Shown: piece after piece, positions 29,216 through 38,965 of the stretch
Layout of the letters: each line of letters opens with the position of its first letter
How positions within the stretch are numbered: position 1 is the first letter of the stretch
NCBI RefSeq assembly: GCF_004123145.1
Contig: NZ_SDKC01000001.1
Span: forward strand, 213,501 to 277,500
Length of the DNA stretch: 64,000 bases
Reading direction: 5' to 3'
Source of the DNA: Blautia faecicola
Lineage (GTDB): Bacteria > Bacillota > Clostridia > Lachnospirales > Lachnospiraceae
The notes under the pieces: model-generated
The model's input: only the letters and a program-made list of their open reading frames with translations
Databases searched by the model: none
What the model was told of the DNA's origin: nothing
Translations under genes and position numbers: made by a program

Positions 29216-31009
29216 ATGAAAAGAAGAAAACGGGGGAAACAGACACTGAAAAGAAAGATGCTAAGCATTCTTCTGCTCTGTGCAATGTCATGTATTCTTG
29301 CGGTAGTGATCGTGTCGTATATGACGATCCGAATGATCCAGAATGACAGTATCCAGGAGAGTATGCAGATATATCTGGAGCAGATCACGCGGGAGATGGA
29401 CAGTGATTACTATGACATGATCGGTATTGTCAATCAGATGAGTCCCAACGGGCTTATCGGAAGTGTGACAGAAAGGTATCTGAGTGCGGAAGATAACTAT
29501 GATCGATATTTTGAGCAGAAATCTCTCAGAGAAGAACTGATAAAACTTGGATATATGAACACAAAGCTCCTTGGCATTGCATATTACGATCCGAAAGAGC
29601 AAAAAGAACTGATTGGGAATTTTAACGTCAGGGTGCTGGATCCGTCATATCAGACAATCTCTAAAGTGGTAGTAGGTGCCGAGAATATCATGCAGGCTAT
29701 GCATGCATCCTATCTGGGGATCAGGGAGACGCCGGTACTATCCGTGATGCGGAGAGTTTCCTTTGGAAACAAACGGGTACTGGATATTTATGCAGAAATC
29801 GAGCCGGATATGAGTGTTTCCGATCGGTTAAATAAAGAAAAATGGCCATATACCTATATGGAGATGGATGAAAATGGCATTGTACAGTACAGCAATAATC
29901 CGGTGATTGTTCGGGGACAGAAGCTTTTGTCGGAATTACCGGAAAAAGAAGGATATGCTGTGATAAATCAGGAAGGATACAAAATCATGGCGTATCGCAG
30001 TTCCATCGGATATGTCAATGCCATTGCACTGCCGGAGAATACCTATCAGAAAGAAATGAATATGTGGAGACTGAAGTTAGTGGTTATCATCCTGGCAGCT
30101 TTTGGTATTTTTTCCAGTTCGGTTTTTTACCTTTACCGGTTGATATGCAAACCCCTCAATCAGTTTCAAAAACAGATGATTCAGGTGGGAAATGGATCTT
30201 TACAAGAGGCGGAACAGGAGTATGAGATCAAGGAATTCGATGACCTGATGCACGAAGTGGAACAGATGAAGGAACAGATCAGGAACCTGATAGATGATGT
30301 TGTGGAGAAAGAAAAAAATATTCAGCGGACGGAATATGAGAAGCTCCTGTACCAGATCAATCCACATTTTCTGCTCAATACGTTAAATTCCGTCCAGTGG
30401 ATGGCAAGAATGAGCAAACAGGATAATATTACGGAATTTGTACAGCGCTTAAAAAGACTGCTGTCGTATAATCTTGGAAAAGAAGGAATGCAGACAACAC
30501 TTCGGACAGAAATCGATATTGTGAAAGATTATATTGCACTGGAACAGATGCGATATGATTTTGTAATAGAAATGAATGTGGAAGAGGGGCGTTATCTGGA
30601 ACAGCCGACGGTACGGATGCTGTTGCAGCCACTGGTGGAAAATGCGATACGGTATGGACTTGGAGACGATGAAAAGATTACAATACAGGTCTTTGAGGAT
30701 AATATCAGGGGACTGGCGATCATTACCATATTGGACAGTGGTAATGGCCTGACCCAGGAGGAGATCAATCAGATCAATGAACCATTTGATTATGATGTGA
30801 AAAAAATGCAGCATGGGAACAGAGGAATCGGTCTGCGATATGTAAAAGCAATGCTGGAATCTTTTTATGAAGGAGAGACGAACCTGTTTGTTAATTGCAA
30901 AAAAGGCTATGGAACCAAAATTACAATTTTGATTCCGATACAGGAAGAACTTCGGAATAAAATCAAAATCACAGGATCTGGGACGGAAAAAGAGGGTATG
31001 GAGAAATGA
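29216..31009 (+). CDS. YesM-like sensor histidine kinase
   Basis: A 597-aa membrane sensor. ATG 29216 is chosen for the site GGAGTGGGAGAAT and because the frame above it is repeat sequence. Spans at about 16-40 and 285-305 enclose an extracellular sensor region of about 240 residues; HAMP-like linker 305-360; His_kinase domain with H384 in YQINPHFLLNTLNSVQWM; HATPase_c 480-590 with QPLVENAIRYGLGDDE and GNRGIGLRYVKAML. This arrangement is usual for sensors that control carbohydrate uptake genes. It overlaps the response regulator by 4 bp (ATGA). Confidence 0.92.
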   Translation: MKRRKRGKQTLKRKMLSILLLCAMSCILAVVIVSYMTIRMIQNDSIQESMQIYLEQITREMDSDYYDMIGIVNQMSPNGLIGSVTERYLSAEDNYDRYFEQKSLREELIKLGYMNTKLLGIAYYDPKEQKELIGNFNVRVLDPSYQTISKVVVGAENIMQAMHASYLGIRETPVLSVMRRVSFGNKRVLDIYAEIEPDMSVSDRLNKEKWPYTYMEMDENGIVQYSNNPVIVRGQKLLSELPEKEGYAVINQEGYKIMAYRSSIGYVNAIALPENTYQKEMNMWRLKLVVIILAAFGIFSSSVFYLYRLICKPLNQFQKQMIQVGNGSLQEAEQEYEIKEFDDLMHEVEQMKEQIRNLIDDVVEKEKNIQRTEYEKLLYQINPHFLLNTLNSVQWMARMSKQDNITEFVQRLKRLLSYNLGKEGMQTTLRTEIDIVKDYIALEQMRYDFVIEMNVEEGRYLEQPTVRMLLQPLVENAIRYGLGDDEKITIQVFEDNIRGLAIITILDSGNGLTQEEINQINEPFDYDVKKMQHGNRGIGLRYVKAMLESFYEGETNLFVNCKKGYGTKITILIPIQEELRNKIKITGSGTEKEGMEK

Positions 31010-32016
31010 AGGTATTGGTTGTAGATGATGATAAACTGGCAAGAAAAGGTTTGATTTCTATAATGGATTGGGGCAAATATGGATTTGAAGTTGTGGGGGA
31101 TGTCCAGAATGGCCGTAAAGCACTGGAATTTCTGAAGGATAATGAAGTGGATATTGTATTCACGGATATAGACATGCCGGAGATCGATGGAATTGAACTG
31201 ATGAAAATGTGTAAAAAGGAATATCCGGAGGTGAAATTCGTAGTCTTTTCTATGTATGAAGATTTCCGTTATGCACAGAGTGCCCTGAGACTGGGAGCCC
31301 TGGATTACATATCCAAAATAAGCTTTGATGGGGATGAGTGTGACCAGATTCTGGAACTTGTAGAAAGAAAGTATAAGGAAAATCAGTCGAAAAAAGAACC
31401 GCGGAAGGAGGATTCCGGGCTCCAGAAAAGGCTGGAAAAAGAGTGGACGAATACCAGATGGATCTTTAATGACTGTGAGTTCAACAGACTGTGCGAGATA
31501 ACCCGGGGCGTGGAGCTGCGGACTGCTGAAAGGGCTTTTATAAAAAGTTTCCACAGCTTCCAGAAACTCACAGGAGAAGAACTTGAATTTCCATCCTTAT
31601 CTTCTGTGGATGAGATGCTGGAATGGGTAAAAAACTGGAAGGAGAATCTGTATCAGACGTGTCTGCAGACTGATAAAACAAAGGATATTTATATGTTTGC
31701 AAGAGTGATCCTGTATACAGACGAGCATATAGAAGAAAATCTGAAGTCAGAAGAGGTAGCAACACAGATTGGAATGAGCAGAAGTTATTTCAGCACGAGA
31801 TTTAAGGAGATAACAGGTGATACCTTTCATAACTATGTGATCAGCAGAAAAATGCATGCAGCTGCCCGGAAGATGGCAAAAGGAACAGAAAACATCACCC
31901 AGATCGCATCGGATCTGGGATATGACAATTTTTATTATTTCACAAAGGTATTTTCAAAGGAATACGGATGTACGCCAACAGAATATGCAGGAAGATTAAA
32001 AAAATGTTCGATTTGA
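31006..32016 (+). CDS. YesN-like response regulator with AraC-type HTH
   Basis: A 336-aa regulator: receiver domain at 1-120 (D8-D9, phospho-acceptor D54 in VFTDIDMPEIDG, K in DYISK), a short linker, and two AraC-type helix-turn-helices at about 238-335 (SEEVATQIGMSRSYFSTRFK and ITQIASDLGYDNFYYFTKVF). YesN proteins are often longer (500 aa) with a middle domain; this is the compact form. Start ATG overlaps the kinase stop. Together they probably activate the ABC importer and glycan genes that follow. Confidence 0.93.
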   Translation: MKVLVVDDDKLARKGLISIMDWGKYGFEVVGDVQNGRKALEFLKDNEVDIVFTDIDMPEIDGIELMKMCKKEYPEVKFVVFSMYEDFRYAQSALRLGALDYISKISFDGDECDQILELVERKYKENQSKKEPRKEDSGLQKRLEKEWTNTRWIFNDCEFNRLCEITRGVELRTAERAFIKSFHSFQKLTGEELEFPSLSSVDEMLEWVKNWKENLYQTCLQTDKTKDIYMFARVILYTDEHIEENLKSEEVATQIGMSRSYFSTRFKEITGDTFHNYVISRKMHAAARKMAKGTENITQIASDLGYDNFYYFTKVFSKEYGCTPTEYAGRLKKCSI

Positions 32017-32032
32017 TTCGGACATTTTTTTT
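32001..32032 (+). terminator. Terminator overlapping the regulator stop
   Basis: AAAATGTTCG (32001-32010) pairs with CGGACATTTT (32019-32028) and runs into TTTT; the stop codon TGA (32014-32016) is in the loop. Confidence 0.75.
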
Positions 32033-32127
32033 GAATTAAAAAAAAGACTGTGGAATCTGAAACAATATCGTCTAGTGAAAAATATGATTACAGGATAAAC
32101 TATCCATAAAGGAAGGGAGGTTTACTC

Positions 32128-33018
32128 ATGTACATCAAAAGATTTGTGAAACACTATTACATTATGCTGATCCCTGCATTACTGTGGCTGTTCTTTTTCA
32201 GCATTGTTCCAATGTTCGGAATTGTTATGGCTTTTCAGGATTACAATCCGGGACAGGGCATTCTCCATTCAAAATTTGTTGGCCTGGCTAATTTTGAGTA
32301 TATGTTTCAGATGAGTGACATTACGCAGGTTTTACGTAACACAGTTGTCATTGCCGTTGGCAAGATTATCGGAAATATTATTATCCCGCTGGTCTTTGCT
32401 TTGCTGTTAAATGAACTGGCAGTGAAAAAAATGAAACGTCCGATCCAGACAATCGTATATTTACCGTATTTTCTGTCATGGGTTATTCTCGCGAAGATCG
32501 TGCTGAATATTTTCGGGTATACAGGACCGGTGAATCAGATCATAGGATTGTTCGGAGGCGATGCGGTCAACTTCTTTGGCGAAGCAAAGCTTTTCCAGCC
32601 TCTGGTAATCGGTACGGATATCTGGAAAGGATTCGGCTATAACACAGTCGTTTATCTTGCGGCGATCCTGGGCGTGGACGGATCATTGTACGAAGCTGCG
32701 GCAGTAGACGGCTGCGGACGATTCAAAAGAATCTGGCATGTAACTTTACCGGGTATCAAAACAACAGTAGCACTTCTGGCTATCCTGTCTCTTGGAAATA
32801 TCCTGAATGCGGGATTCGACCAGATTTATAACCTGTATAACCCGTTGGTTTACTCAACAGGAGATATCATTGACACATGGGTATACAGAGCCGGTCTGCA
32901 AAATCTCCAGTATTCACTGGCAACAGCTGTTGGATTGTTCAAATCTGTGATCAGTCTTGTGCTAATTACGGTTGGTTACTGGCTGGCAGATAAATTTACC
33001 GGTTATAAACTGTTTTAG
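32128..33018 (+). CDS. Carbohydrate ABC transporter permease (LplB-like)
   Basis: A 296-aa inner-membrane permease of the CUT1 family, LplB/YtcP-associated type. Six spans are visible and the EAA loop reads YEAAAVDGCGRFKRIWHVTL, the contact to the ATPase. The opening YYIMLIPALLWLFFFSIVPM and FQDYNPGQGI are typical. Ribosome site GGAAGGGAGG. Pairs with the next gene (12 bp away). No ATPase gene is encoded here, as is common for this type, which uses a shared MsmX-like ATPase. Confidence 0.93.
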   Translation: MYIKRFVKHYYIMLIPALLWLFFFSIVPMFGIVMAFQDYNPGQGILHSKFVGLANFEYMFQMSDITQVLRNTVVIAVGKIIGNIIIPLVFALLLNELAVKKMKRPIQTIVYLPYFLSWVILAKIVLNIFGYTGPVNQIIGLFGGDAVNFFGEAKLFQPLVIGTDIWKGFGYNTVVYLAAILGVDGSLYEAAAVDGCGRFKRIWHVTLPGIKTTVALLAILSLGNILNAGFDQIYNLYNPLVYSTGDIIDTWVYRAGLQNLQYSLATAVGLFKSVISLVLITVGYWLADKFTGYKLF

Positions 33019-33030
33019 GAGGTTGTAACT

Positions 33031-33915
33031 ATGATTGAGAATAAAAGTCTCGGATCAAAGATTTTTGATATTTTAAATGTAGTGCTTCTCATTGCAGTTA
33101 CTTTGATCTGTATTGTACCTGTATGGTACGTTCTCTGTGTATCCCTGAGCAGCAGAGAAGCAGTCAATGCGGGACAGGTTGCTCTCTGGCCGGTTGGCTT
33201 CAACTTGCTCTCCTATAAGAAGATCATGGGAGAGACCGCATTCTTCGGTTCCTTTCTGGTATCTATTAAAAGGGTTTTACTGGGAACAGGAATCAGTATG
33301 GTATGTATCCTTATGGCGGCATTTCCGTTATCCAGAACGAAAAAACAGTTCCCGAAGAGAGATATCTTTATGTGGATCTTCGTATTCTGCATGTTATTCA
33401 ACGGAGGTACGGTTCCGTGGTATATCACCATGAAAAATTATAATCTGATGGATAACATTTTTGGACTGGTATTGGGAACGGGACTTCAGGTCTTCAATGT
33501 AATCCTTGCAGTAAACTTTTTCAAAAATCTTCCAACAGAACTGGAAGAAGCATGTTTTGTCGATGGCGGCGGACCCTGGAGAAACCTGATATCTATCTAT
33601 GTACCGCTGGCAAAGCCTATGGTTGCAACAGTTGCGCTGTTCACCATGGTTATGTACTGGAATGAATTCTTCCAGGGAATGGTTTTAAGTACAAGACAGA
33701 CCAGTTACCCACTGCAGACCTACATCCAGCAGATGGTAGTAACCCTGGATTATTCCACGATGAACGTGGATCAGATCGCGCAGGCAATGAAATTAAATAA
33801 CCTTTCATTGGATTCTGCAAAAATATTTATAGCTATGATACCAGTACTGATCGTTTACCCGTTCCTGCAAAGATATTTTGTAGAGGGTATTACACTGGGA
33901 TCAGTAAAAGGATAA
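33031..33915 (+). CDS. Carbohydrate ABC transporter permease (YtcP-like)
   Basis: A 294-aa second permease of the CUT1 importer with six spans and the EAA motif EEACFVDGGGPWRNLISIYV. The N-terminal IVPVWYVLCVSLSSREAVNA and C-terminal YPFLQRYFVEGITLGSVKG are characteristic of the YtcP subfamily. Between LplB-like permease and the binding protein in one operon. It probably imports an oligosaccharide released from plant cell-wall glycans, judging from the enzymes downstream. Confidence 0.93.
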   Translation: MIENKSLGSKIFDILNVVLLIAVTLICIVPVWYVLCVSLSSREAVNAGQVALWPVGFNLLSYKKIMGETAFFGSFLVSIKRVLLGTGISMVCILMAAFPLSRTKKQFPKRDIFMWIFVFCMLFNGGTVPWYITMKNYNLMDNIFGLVLGTGLQVFNVILAVNFFKNLPTELEEACFVDGGGPWRNLISIYVPLAKPMVATVALFTMVMYWNEFFQGMVLSTRQTSYPLQTYIQQMVVTLDYSTMNVDQIAQAMKLNNLSLDSAKIFIAMIPVLIVYPFLQRYFVEGITLGSVKG

Positions 33916-33929
33916 AAGGAGGAAAAAGA

Positions 33930-35635
33930 ATGAAAAAGAAACAGTTGATCGCATTTGCCAGCGCAATGGCATTAGCCGTTACCTCACTGGCAGGATGCGG
34001 AAAATCAGAAGAGAGCACACAGAAAGAGGCAGTAAGTGAGGCAGAAGGAACAGCAAAAGAAGATCTGCCGCTGTCCAAATACCCGGAAACCGTAACGGTT
34101 CATCTTGGTGGTTCTCTGAACCCGAATGCCAAGCTTCCGGATGGAATGACTTATGACGATAATCCATACATAGATTTTCTGAAAGAAGATCTTAATATCG
34201 AGGTTGTATATGACTGGGTTGCATCATCCACAGACTTTGAAGAAAAAATGAATCTGTGTATCGGAAGTAATACCGTTCCGGAGCTGATGAACGTAAATGC
34301 AACACAGTACAGAGCGCTTCTGAAATACGATATGATCCAGCCGCTGGATAAGTATTTTGATGATTATGCTTCAGATGCACTGAAAAGTTATGTGAAATCC
34401 GGCGGTGAAGAACTGCAGAAATGTATCACCAATGAAGATGGAGAACTGATGGCGATTCCGGCTCCGGCCATAACAGCAGGTGGAATCAACGAGATGTGGA
34501 TCCGTCAGGACTGGCTGGACAAACTTGGACTGGAGGCTCCGAGAACATGGGATGAGCTGGTAAAGGTTGCAGAAGCGTTTGTTACTCAGGATCCGGATGG
34601 AAACGGAGAGGATGATACGATTGGTATTCTCGGACCAAGCAATTCCGATCATATGAATGCGATCGGAGGAAATCAGTATGGTCTGGATCCGCTGTTCAGC
34701 AGTTTTCAGTCTTATCCGCAGTACTGGCTGCAGGGTGAGGACGGAACTGTAGAGTATGGTTCTATCCAGCCGGAAACCAGAGATGCACTGGAAAAAATCT
34801 CAGAACTGTATACAAATAAACTGATCGACCCGGAAATGCTTGTAAGAAGTGACAGTAAAGAACCTCTTCTGGCTGGCAAGGTTGGAATCTTCTTTGGACC
34901 ATGGTGGTCTGGTTACACAGTGGCAGATGCTACACTGGCAGGTCGGCAGACTGGCAGGCATACTTTACACCATTGTCTGAGGATGGAAACTATTACACTC
35001 ATATGGCAGAGCCTACAACACAATATGTAGTAGCAAGCAAAGCATGCAAGAATCCGGAAGCTGCATTTAAGATTGTCAATTACCTGATCAAAAATGAGCA
35101 GAAATGGGTAGACGAAGGTGTTTCTACCACAGAGATGGGTACTGCGGACTTCTATCCTCTGTACAACACCTATGACAATGCAGATGAAATTGAAGTGTCT
35201 TATGATGTTCTGACCAAATATCTTGCCGGAGAAATCACCATGGATGATGTTGACTTCTCAACACACAAACTGTTAAAGAGTGATATGGAAGCAGTTACAA
35301 AACTGAAAAAAGAGCCTTACGATGACTTCAGCCTGGATAAATGGAATCTGGACAGTGACATTGCCAAAAATAACCTTCCGAGACTTGTGGCCATCCTGGT
35401 TGGAGATGCTCCTTCTGTAAATGAGAAATATGTACCTGTTTACAATGCATATAACGGTCAGACAGAAACCATGGAAACAAAATGGGCCAATCTGAAGAAA
35501 ATGGAAGAAGAAACATTCTCAAAAATCGTTATGGGAAAAGCAGATATCAGCGAATTCGATACTTTTGTTGAGAACTGGAAGAGTCAGGGCGGTGACCAGA
35601 TTCTTAAAGAAATCAACGAAGAATTAAGTAAGTAA
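33930..35635 (+). pseudogene. Sugar-binding lipoprotein of the ABC importer, frameshifted
   Basis: Extracellular solute-binding lipoprotein (LplA-like). Signal peptide with lipobox LAGC at residues 20-23, then a SBP fold to GIFFGPWWSGYTVADATLAG. At about 34943-34947 the frame shifts: the first frame ends at 35030 in nonsense, while ADWQAYFTPLSEDGNYYTHM and the rest of the protein (to 35635) continue in another frame. A one-base loss restores a single reading frame of about 568 aa, a normal length. Either a recent inactivating mutation or a sequence error; all flanking genes are intact. Confidence 0.88.
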
Positions 35636-35642
35636 AAGCGAT

Positions 35643-35674
35643 AGCGGCTGATGGTGTTCATCAGCCGCTGTTTT
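35643..35674 (+). terminator. Intrinsic terminator after the binding protein
   Basis: AGCGGCTGATG (35643-35653) pairs perfectly with CATCAGCCGCT (35659-35669), then GTTTTT. It ends or attenuates the importer transcript before the dehydrogenase gene. Confidence 0.9.
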
Positions 35675-35691
35675 TACGATGGAGGTTCCAA

Positions 35692-36756
35692 ATGAGGGAA
35701 AACAAAGTAGTTTATGGACTGATCGGATATGGCGGAATGGGCAGATGGCATACGGAGATCCTTTCCAATGTTCCGGAAGCTGTAATCGGTGGCATCTATG
35801 ACATCAAGGAAGAAAAGAGAGAAGAAGCGAAGGAGAAGGGCTTTTTTGTATATGAAACAGAAGAAGCCATGCTGGCAGATCCGGATATCGATGTGGTTCT
35901 GATCGCTACTCCGAATGACTGCCACAAACCTATCGCCATTCGTGCCATGCATGCAGGGAAGAATGTAATATCGGAAAAACCGGTGACATTATCTTCCACA
36001 GATCTGCTGGAGATGGAAAATGCAGCCAAAGAGACAGGAAAATTACTTACTGTACACCAGAACAGACGGTGGGATGATGATTTCCTGATCATTAAAAAGC
36101 TGGTAGAGGAGCAGAAACTGGGCCATGTCTTCCGGATCGAGAGCCGTGTTCATGGTTCAAGAGGTATTCCGGGTGACTGGAGAAAAGAAAAGGTCCATGG
36201 GGGCGGAATGGTTCTGGACTGGGGCGTACATCTGCTGGACCAGATCTTATATATGTACGGCGACAGAAAGATCGAGACCGTATACGCCTCACTTACCAAT
36301 GTCACCAACCAGGAAGTGGACGATGGCTTCACTGCTATCCTGACATTTGAAGGTGGAACGGAAGTCCTGGTGGAAGTCGGCACCAACAATTATATTTCCC
36401 TGCCGAGATGGTATGTACTGGGAGAAGACGGTACCGCAGTGATCCGGGACTGGCAGTTAAACGGTGAGATCATCCGTAAGACCGGTAGGACGGAAGAGAC
36501 GGTAGTACCGGTTAAGACAGCAGCCGGTCTGACAAAGACCATGGCACCGAGACGGGAAGATACCATTGTGAAAGAAGACTTACCAAAAGTATCCGGAGAT
36601 ATTGCAGACTTCCACAGAAATGTAGTTGCAGTGATCCGGGACGGAGCAGAGCCTGAGATCAAACTGTTCCAGGTGATGCGCGTGATGAAACTGATGGAAG
36701 CGATCTTCCGGTCAGCGGAGACAAACCAGGTGATCGAATTTCAGGACCAGGTGTAA
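35692..36756 (+). CDS. Gfo/Idh/MocA-family oxidoreductase
   Basis: A 354-aa NAD(P)-dependent sugar dehydrogenase. The Rossmann motif GYGGMGRWH is at about 11-19, ATPNDCHKPIAI follows, and the catalytic-site EKPVTL has the conserved Lys; the C-terminal domain contains GGGMVLDWGVHLLDQILYMY with the active-site Asp/His. Family members oxidise or epimerise sugars and inositols. The last codon region GTG-TAA falls in the first bases of a repeat copy (GTAACAGTTCAG from 36753), so insertion of the repeat may have set the present stop. Confidence 0.92.
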   Translation: MRENKVVYGLIGYGGMGRWHTEILSNVPEAVIGGIYDIKEEKREEAKEKGFFVYETEEAMLADPDIDVVLIATPNDCHKPIAIRAMHAGKNVISEKPVTLSSTDLLEMENAAKETGKLLTVHQNRRWDDDFLIIKKLVEEQKLGHVFRIESRVHGSRGIPGDWRKEKVHGGGMVLDWGVHLLDQILYMYGDRKIETVYASLTNVTNQEVDDGFTAILTFEGGTEVLVEVGTNNYISLPRWYVLGEDGTAVIRDWQLNGEIIRKTGRTEETVVPVKTAAGLTKTMAPRREDTIVKEDLPKVSGDIADFHRNVVAVIRDGAEPEIKLFQVMRVMKLMEAIFRSAETNQVIEFQDQV

Positions 36757-36894
36757 CAGTTCAGTACCTTCACAGTTACGGGCAAAAATGCATTTCAAAT
36801 CACCTTCGGTAATGGCATTTTTGTTTGTGTGTCTTTGGATTTTGGCATATTCATGCCAAAACACCTCGAGGGATAATGTCTACTGAATAGTTAC
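36753..36894 (+). repeat. Modular MITE-like repeat, full copy B (142 bp)
   Basis: Same length and module order as copy A at 17584-17725: GTAACAGTTCAG ... CAGTTACGGGC, AAATGCATTTCAAATCACCT ... GGCATTTTTG, TTTTGGCATATTCATGCCAA, ACCTCGAGGGATA, and CTGAATAGTTAC. It lies between a dehydrogenase and an isomerase of the same putative operon and overlaps the upstream stop codon. Confidence 0.8.
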
Positions 36895-36956
36895 CATAAG
36901 AATATAGTTGTACATGTTCTACGAGAGTGCATGTAACAGAACAGGAGGAAAAAAGT

Positions 36957-37835
36957 ATGAAACAGATTAAAATCGGAACCTGCGTTCCGGGACCCGTGGC
37001 AGAAGAATGGTTGAAAGGATTTGTGGGAAAAGGCTTTGAAACATTTTCCCTTAATTTCCATATGTCACTGGAAGGAACAGATCTTGACAAACTGGCACTG
37101 AACACAGAAAAGATCCTTGCCGGTACAGATTCCAAGATCACTACCGTTGGATATTACTGTAACCCGATCCAGTACGCAGAGCACAGAAAGACCCTGGAAA
37201 AGGTGATCTGCACGGCTGAAAAATTCGGAGCTACCCACGTAAGCACCTTTGCGGGAGCATGGGAAGGAAAACCGGTAGAATCCGCATACGAAGAGTTCGG
37301 AAAGGTGTTCCGTGAACTGGCAGACCTTGCAGAAGAGAAAGGTGTGAAACTGGGCATTGAAAACTGCCTGATGGATGGAACCTGGGAACATGCTACCTGC
37401 AACATCGGTTTCAACCCGAAAGCCTGGGAAGTGATGTTTGAGGAAGTAAAGAATGACAACTTCGGTCTGGAATGGGAGCCGACCCACCAGATGGTACAGC
37501 TGATCGACCCTGTGACAGAGCTGAGAAAATGGTGCAAAAAGATCGTCCATGTACATGGAAAAGATGCGACCATCGACTGGGATGCAGTAAGACACGGCGG
37601 TATCTCCGGAGCAGTTCCGTTCGTATGGCACCGTATGCCTGGATTTGGTGACACAAACTGGAGAGATATCATTTCTATCCTGAGAAGCAACGGATATGAG
37701 GACGATATCTGTATCGAGGGATATCATGATCCGGTATACCGGGGAGAACTGGAGATGACCGGACAGCTCCACGCACTGAACTATCTGAAATGGTGCAGAG
37801 GCGGAGAGTTCACACCAACTCCATGGGAGAAATAA
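36957..37835 (+). CDS. TIM-barrel sugar phosphate isomerase/epimerase
   Basis: A 292-aa protein of the xylose isomerase-like TIM barrel (AP endonuclease 2) superfamily. ATG 36957 follows ACAGGAGGAAAAA. Metal-ligand motifs are GIENCLMDGTW (Glu), WEPTHQMVQ (Asp/Glu-His), IVHVHGKDA and CIEGYHDPVYRG (Glu). Such enzymes isomerise or epimerise keto-sugars in catabolic loci. It is one of two adjacent but distinct family members here. Confidence 0.88.
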   Translation: MKQIKIGTCVPGPVAEEWLKGFVGKGFETFSLNFHMSLEGTDLDKLALNTEKILAGTDSKITTVGYYCNPIQYAEHRKTLEKVICTAEKFGATHVSTFAGAWEGKPVESAYEEFGKVFRELADLAEEKGVKLGIENCLMDGTWEHATCNIGFNPKAWEVMFEEVKNDNFGLEWEPTHQMVQLIDPVTELRKWCKKIVHVHGKDATIDWDAVRHGGISGAVPFVWHRMPGFGDTNWRDIISILRSNGYEDDICIEGYHDPVYRGELEMTGQLHALNYLKWCRGGEFTPTPWEK

Positions 37836-37877
37836 TACAGATATCAAAGAGACAGAAAGAAACAGGAGGGCATTCCT

Positions 37878-38798
37878 ATGAAACTTGGGTTTGTTACAGC
37901 AATCCTTGACAGCTGGAACTATGAAGAGATGATGGATTTTGCGTCTGAGCAGGGATTTGAGTGTGTGGAAGTGGCATGCTGGCCACAGGAAAAAGCAGAA
38001 AGAAGATATGCCGGTGTAAGCCATATCGATGCGGAACGGGTCAACCAGGATGATGCATATGCAGAGCATATCGTGGAATATGCAAAAAAATCAGGAGTGG
38101 AGATCTCGTCACTGGCCTATTATCCAAACGTGATGGCGGCAGATAAAGAGAAAAGCGCAGCCGCTGTGGAACACCTGAAACAGGTGATCCTTGCAAGTAA
38201 GAAATTAGGTGTGGGCATGGTCACCACATTTATCGGAAGGGACCAGACCAAAAATGTACAGGAAAACCTGGAACTGGTAAAAGAGATCTGGCCGCCGATC
38301 ATAAAACTGGCTGAGGAATGTGACGTGAAGATCGCCATCGAAAACTGCCCGATGCTTTTCGGCGAGGACCAGTGGCCGGGAGGACAGAACCTGATGACAA
38401 CACCGCCGATCTGGAGAGAAGTATTCCGGATCCTGGACAGCGACCATCTGGGTATCAACTACGATCCATCCCATTTTATCTGGCAGATGATCGATTATAT
38501 CCGCCCGCTTTATGAGTTCAAAGATAAAATCTTCCATGTCCACTATAAGGATATCAAGATCTACAAAGACAAGCTGGAATCCTGCGGTATCATGGCATAT
38601 CCGCTGGAATACATGTCACCGAAGCTCCCGGGACTCGGAGATGTAGACTGGGGAAAATATGTATCAGCACTTACGGATATCGGATATGACGGATATACGT
38701 GTATCGAGGTCGAGGACAAGGCCTTTGAAGATTCCAAGGAAAAGGTTGAGAATTCTTTGATCCTCAGCAAGAGATATCTGGAACAGTTCGTGATTTGA
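37878..38798 (+). CDS. TIM-barrel sugar phosphate isomerase/epimerase
   Basis: A 306-aa enzyme of the same superfamily as the preceding gene, with metal-site motifs FECVEVACWP, IAIENCPMLF, INYDPSHFIWQMIDY, IFHVHYKDI and YTCIEVEDKAFE. The longer loop WPGGQNLMTTPPIW and IWQMIDYIRP resemble iolE/hydroxypyruvate-isomerase-like members found with Gfo/Idh/MocA dehydrogenases. Ribosome site ACAGGAGGGC, 42 bp after its neighbour. The two isomerases and two dehydrogenases suggest oxidation and isomerisation of an unusual sugar or uronate. Confidence 0.9.
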   Translation: MKLGFVTAILDSWNYEEMMDFASEQGFECVEVACWPQEKAERRYAGVSHIDAERVNQDDAYAEHIVEYAKKSGVEISSLAYYPNVMAADKEKSAAAVEHLKQVILASKKLGVGMVTTFIGRDQTKNVQENLELVKEIWPPIIKLAEECDVKIAIENCPMLFGEDQWPGGQNLMTTPPIWREVFRILDSDHLGINYDPSHFIWQMIDYIRPLYEFKDKIFHVHYKDIKIYKDKLESCGIMAYPLEYMSPKLPGLGDVDWGKYVSALTDIGYDGYTCIEVEDKAFEDSKEKVENSLILSKRYLEQFVI

Positions 38799-38876
38799 TC
38801 GAATAAACTGCGAAGCAGTTATCCGGTTATAAGCAGGCAGCAAAGCGGATTGTGAATATCCGCTTGACTACAGTAT

Positions 38877-38940
38877 GTAACTGTTCCGTACCTATAAAGT
38901 TATAAAATACCTTGCGGGACAGAAGATACGGAACAGTTAC
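38877..38940 (+). repeat. Modular repeat, minimal copy (64 bp) with perfect ends
   Basis: GTAACTGTTCCGTA (38877-38890) and TACGGAACAGTTAC (38927-38940) are exact 14-bp inverted ends; the core has CCTTGCGGGACAG as in other copies. Lies just upstream of the next gene's ribosome site. Confidence 0.75.
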
Positions 38941-38965
38941 TACGGAATAAAAAGGAGATAATACC

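Noticed and set aside
28860-29291. Minus-strand 143-aa frame
   Set aside because: It covers a terminator, a repeat copy and the kinase start; sequence is low in domain-like character and has no ribosome site.
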